This document shows, piece by piece, positions 4,568 to 6,665 of a stretch of 6,665 nucleotides of DNA (positions are counted from its first letter, which is position 1; each line of letters starts with the position of its first letter). The stretch is from Acidisarcina sp. (lineage in GTDB: Bacteria > Acidobacteriota > Blastocatellia > Pyrinomonadales > Pyrinomonadaceae): the NCBI GenBank assembly GCA_021155145.1, contig JAJNPX010000135.1, positions 1-6,665 on the forward strand, in the 5' to 3' direction. Position numbers and translations under genes: made by a program. The notes beneath the pieces were generated by a model. That model saw only the letters and a program-made list of their open reading frames with translations, was not told the DNA's origin and searched no databases.

Positions 4568-6409
4568 ATGAATAGAAAGAACACCTTGGCGAGGTTTTCG
4601 GCCGTCAATATCGTGATGGCCGCAATTTTAATGAGCTCGATACCGGCCGCGGGCCAGGACCTTATCCCGGTCAGCGACGTGACGGGATCAGCGGGAGTAT
4701 TTGTGCTGCGGACCGGAGCGCCGAAGAAATTCGTGTCGCGAACGAGGTCTACCCGCACCAAGTCACAGCGGATCGAGAGCGCCCGAAAGGTGAACCGGCA
4801 GTACACGACATTGGCCAAGACCGCTCCGCGACGTACGCGAACCGATGCCGTGGACCCCAACGACGCCCGGCTCAAGGACATAGCGAGGATGGATAAGGTG
4901 CCCGCGTCGAAATTGTTCGCCGGTGTCGGCGAGTATTACATGGACCGCGACAATTACAATCAGGCGATCGACTTCTTTCGCGAAGCTCTGACAATGAATG
5001 CCGACAATACGATCGCCCAGACAGGCTTGAGCGAAGCGCTCGCACTAAAGGGTAACGAACTGCTGGTCAAAGACAGTTTCCCGGTGGCCCGGTCATTCTT
5101 TGAAGAGGCCCTGAAATACAATGCCAAAAATGCCCCGGCCTACTACGGACTGGCCGAGGTCCTGACCGAAATGGATAAGGCGGACGAAGCGGTCGCGAAT
5201 TATGAAAAGGCGATCGGCAACGACCCAGACCTTTCGGAGATCTACACGCCGCTCGGCGCACTTTACTATCAGAAGGGTGAGATCGCCAAGGCCGACGAAT
5301 ATTTGACCAAGGCGGTCGCGGCATCGCCGAATGACGCTCAGGCACAGTATTATTTTGGCCTCGTGCGTTATTCGCAGGGAAAGGATGCTGAGGCATTGGG
5401 TGCTTTCAGAAAGTCGGCGTCGCTTGACGCCACCAACGCCGAAGTATTCTTCTACACCGGCGAGGTTCTGATGAGGGGCGGCAATGCCAGGGATGCTGTC
5501 CCCGAATACACCAAGGCGACGGGCCTCAAACCAAATTACTTTGAAGCATGGCTCGGGCTCGGAAATGCCGAGTACCAACTCGGAAACTTCCAGGGCGCGG
5601 TCGATGCGTTCACCAAGGCCACCAAATTAAAGAACGACAATTATGTTGCGTTCAACAACCTCGGCGATGCGTACCGCCAGCTTACGCCGCCCAATTACAA
5701 TCAGGCCGAGACCAACTATAACCTCGCGGCGATGTTCATACAGCGTCAGCCCGAATATAGCAAGGAAGAGGCTGCCGACATGTACAGCAAGGCTGCATTC
5801 TCGATAGCCAAGCAGTGCGAGATCAACATCAAGCAGGCAAAGGCGTGCCGTTGGGATGCCGCGGTTCGTGCATTGGAGGAGGCAGATAAGTTAAGCACCT
5901 CGGGTGTGGACGCCGCAAACCTCGGCTGGGCATATTACAATGCGGCCCGGTCGGACATCGCCGACGGCCGTGCGGCGGCTGCGAGGCCGAAGCTTGAAAA
6001 AGCAAAGATGAACCTCCAGCGCGTGGCAGGTAGCGATGCTACCTTTGTATCAGGCCCGATGCTCAATCTCGGAATGGCGTTGACGGACCTCGGCGAGTTC
6101 CCGGCGGCGATCGAAGTGCTGAACAAGGTCGTCAAAAAGGAGCCGAAATGGGCATTTGCGTTGAACGAACTCGGCATCGCATATCGCGGCCAAAAGAACT
6201 ACAAGGAAGCGGCCAATTCGTTCAAATCGGCGATCGACAAGGACAAGAACTTCGCCCAGGCCTACTACAACCTGGCCGAAGCCTATTACCGGGACGGTAA
6301 CGTCAAGGAAGCCCGGAAGTGGTGGGACAACCTGAAGAAAATGGGCCGTGGCGACCTTGCCGCAAAACTTGATGTGGCCACGAACGGCGGCCTTCGGACC
6401 GGCGGTTAG
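4568..6409 (+). CDS. large exported tetratricopeptide-repeat protein
   Basis: A 613-residue secreted or periplasmic TPR protein; the individual gene is not one I can name. Residues 1-29 look like a Sec signal peptide (RK, hydrophobic core, PAAG before Gln30). Residues 51-92 are a strikingly basic linker with 14 Lys/Arg and one acidic residue. From about 115 to 358 seven regular 34-residue TPRs follow, with signatures such as YNQAIDFFREAL, AYYGLAEVL, EIYTPLGALYYQKGE and AFNNLGDAY. A less regular part (about 360-490) contains the only two cysteines, Cys417 and Cys427. Three more TPRs (about 495-592) include AFALNELGIAYRGQKNYKEA and AQAYYNLAEAYYRDGN. TPR arrays bind proteins, so a scaffold role in the envelope is likely, but the partner is unknown. 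The start is ATG 4568 with GAGG seven bases upstream. It forms a single transcription unit ended by a strong terminator. Confidence 0.92.
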   Translation: MNRKNTLARFSAVNIVMAAILMSSIPAAGQDLIPVSDVTGSAGVFVLRTGAPKKFVSRTRSTRTKSQRIESARKVNRQYTTLAKTAPRRTRTDAVDPNDARLKDIARMDKVPASKLFAGVGEYYMDRDNYNQAIDFFREALTMNADNTIAQTGLSEALALKGNELLVKDSFPVARSFFEEALKYNAKNAPAYYGLAEVLTEMDKADEAVANYEKAIGNDPDLSEIYTPLGALYYQKGEIAKADEYLTKAVAASPNDAQAQYYFGLVRYSQGKDAEALGAFRKSASLDATNAEVFFYTGEVLMRGGNARDAVPEYTKATGLKPNYFEAWLGLGNAEYQLGNFQGAVDAFTKATKLKNDNYVAFNNLGDAYRQLTPPNYNQAETNYNLAAMFIQRQPEYSKEEAADMYSKAAFSIAKQCEINIKQAKACRWDAAVRALEEADKLSTSGVDAANLGWAYYNAARSDIADGRAAAARPKLEKAKMNLQRVAGSDATFVSGPMLNLGMALTDLGEFPAAIEVLNKVVKKEPKWAFALNELGIAYRGQKNYKEAANSFKSAIDKDKNFAQAYYNLAEAYYRDGNVKEARKWWDNLKKMGRGDLAAKLDVATNGGLRTGG

Positions 6410-6433
6410 GCCATTCGTCAAATATGATGAAGG

Positions 6434-6472
6434 CGGGAGTTGGAAGTATTTCCGGCTCCCGTTATTCTTTTT
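6434..6472 (+). terminator. intrinsic terminator of the TPR gene
   Basis: CGGGAGTTGGAA (6434-6445) pairs with TTCCGGCTCCCG (6450-6461) over 12 base pairs, two of them adjacent G-T wobbles, closing a GTAT loop. It is followed by TTATTCTTTTT. It begins 24 bases after the TPR stop codon and ends 17 bases before the murB start. Confidence 0.9.
6440..6468 (+). promoter_or_regulatory. candidate murB promoter embedded in the terminator
   Basis: TTGGAA (6440-6445) and TATTCT (6463-6468) each match four of six sigma-70 bases with exactly 17 bases between them. Both boxes lie inside the terminator sequence. Transcription would start near 6475, giving murB a very short leader of about 15 bases. Based only on consensus and position. 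Confidence 0.35.
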
Positions 6473-6489
6473 GTGAAAGACGTTCGTAA

Positions 6490-6665
6490 ATGGAGATCAG
6501 CGAAAACATTCCCCTCGCGCCGTACACGACTCTGGGCGTTGGCGGCCCGGCACGCTACTTTGCCGAGGCCAGATCGGAGAGCGAGGTCGCGGCAGCATTA
6601 GAATTTGCCGCCGCCCGGTCGCTGCCCGTATTTGTGCTTGGCGGCGGCAGCAATATCGTCGTCGC
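6490..6665 (+). CDS. murB: UDP-N-acetylenolpyruvoylglucosamine reductase (MurB), first 58 residues, cut by window edge
   Basis: Cytosolic FAD enzyme of peptidoglycan precursor synthesis: it uses NADPH to reduce UDP-N-acetylglucosamine enolpyruvate to UDP-N-acetylmuramate. The visible N-terminus MEISENIPLAPYTTLGVGGP gives the family's T-[FL]-G-[IV]-GG opening at 14-19. ARYFAEARSESEV follows, and then LPVFVLGGGSNIVV (45-58), the FAD-binding GGGSN loop typical of MurB. Most of the protein, including the substrate-binding C-terminal domain that separates type I from type II enzymes, lies past the right edge. ATG 6490 is the start because a TAA directly precedes it in frame and no other start fits. 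The ribosome site is weak (GAAAG about 12 bases upstream), consistent with a very short leader. Only 17 bases separate it from the terminator of the TPR gene. Confidence 0.93.
   Translation, partial: MEISENIPLAPYTTLGVGGPARYFAEARSESEVAAALEFAAARSLPVFVLGGGSNIVV

Noticed and set aside
5093..5578. Minus-strand reading frame of 161 codons within the TPR gene
   Set aside because: The opposite strand encodes a regular TPR array, so this frame is a shadow without motifs.
1..6665. Mobile element, CRISPR array, defence system or biosynthetic cluster
   Set aside because: No transposase, integrase, terminal repeats, spaced direct repeats or clustered accessory genes are visible. All five genes are intact or only cut by the window edges.

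Overview
The window is a piece of ordinary bacterial chromosome, moderately GC-rich, with tightly coding genes and leaders that are rich in small hairpins. Five genes are visible: ribA (partial), a DUF2911 exported protein, an EF-G2-type translation GTPase, a large exported TPR protein and murB (partial). The wording of the EF-G-like protein, the DUF2911-TPR lipid/cell-envelope style protein and the exported TPR protein suggest a member of the Acidobacteriota (Blastocatellia/Pyrinomonadaceae type). This is inferred from remembered family resemblance, not from a search, and is only moderately likely.

Layout. Bases 1-515 (minus) hold the first 171 codons of a standalone GTP cyclohydrolase II (riboflavin synthesis), running off the left edge. 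Bases 586-615 form a clear intrinsic terminator (minus) that ends the next gene, 639-1601 (minus), an exported DUF2911 protein with a TPR-like tail. A gene-free stretch (1602-2027) carries the promoter side of that gene and the 3' end of the next one, including a long-loop stem followed by seven T. Bases 2028-4133 (minus) encode a complete 701-residue EF-G-like GTPase whose G3 motif reads DTPGY instead of DTPGH, marking it as the EF-G2/FusA2 branch rather than the housekeeping factor. A 434-base divergent intergenic region (4134-4567) holds candidate promoters in both directions and hairpins in both leaders. Bases 4568-6409 (plus) encode a 613-residue secreted/periplasmic TPR protein, ended by a strong intrinsic terminator (6434-6472). 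murB begins at 6490 (plus), only 17 bases after the T-tract, and runs off the right edge.

The genes do not form one pathway: riboflavin synthesis, an envelope protein of unknown role, a translation factor, a TPR scaffold and peptidoglycan precursor synthesis. Each looks like its own transcription unit. I see no mobile element, CRISPR array, RNA gene, toxin-antitoxin pair, phage gene or defence locus. The items most worth a second look are the EF-G2 switch substitutions, the promoter-like sequence embedded in the TPR-gene terminator, the long-loop 3' element behind the EF-G2 gene, and the structured leaders.
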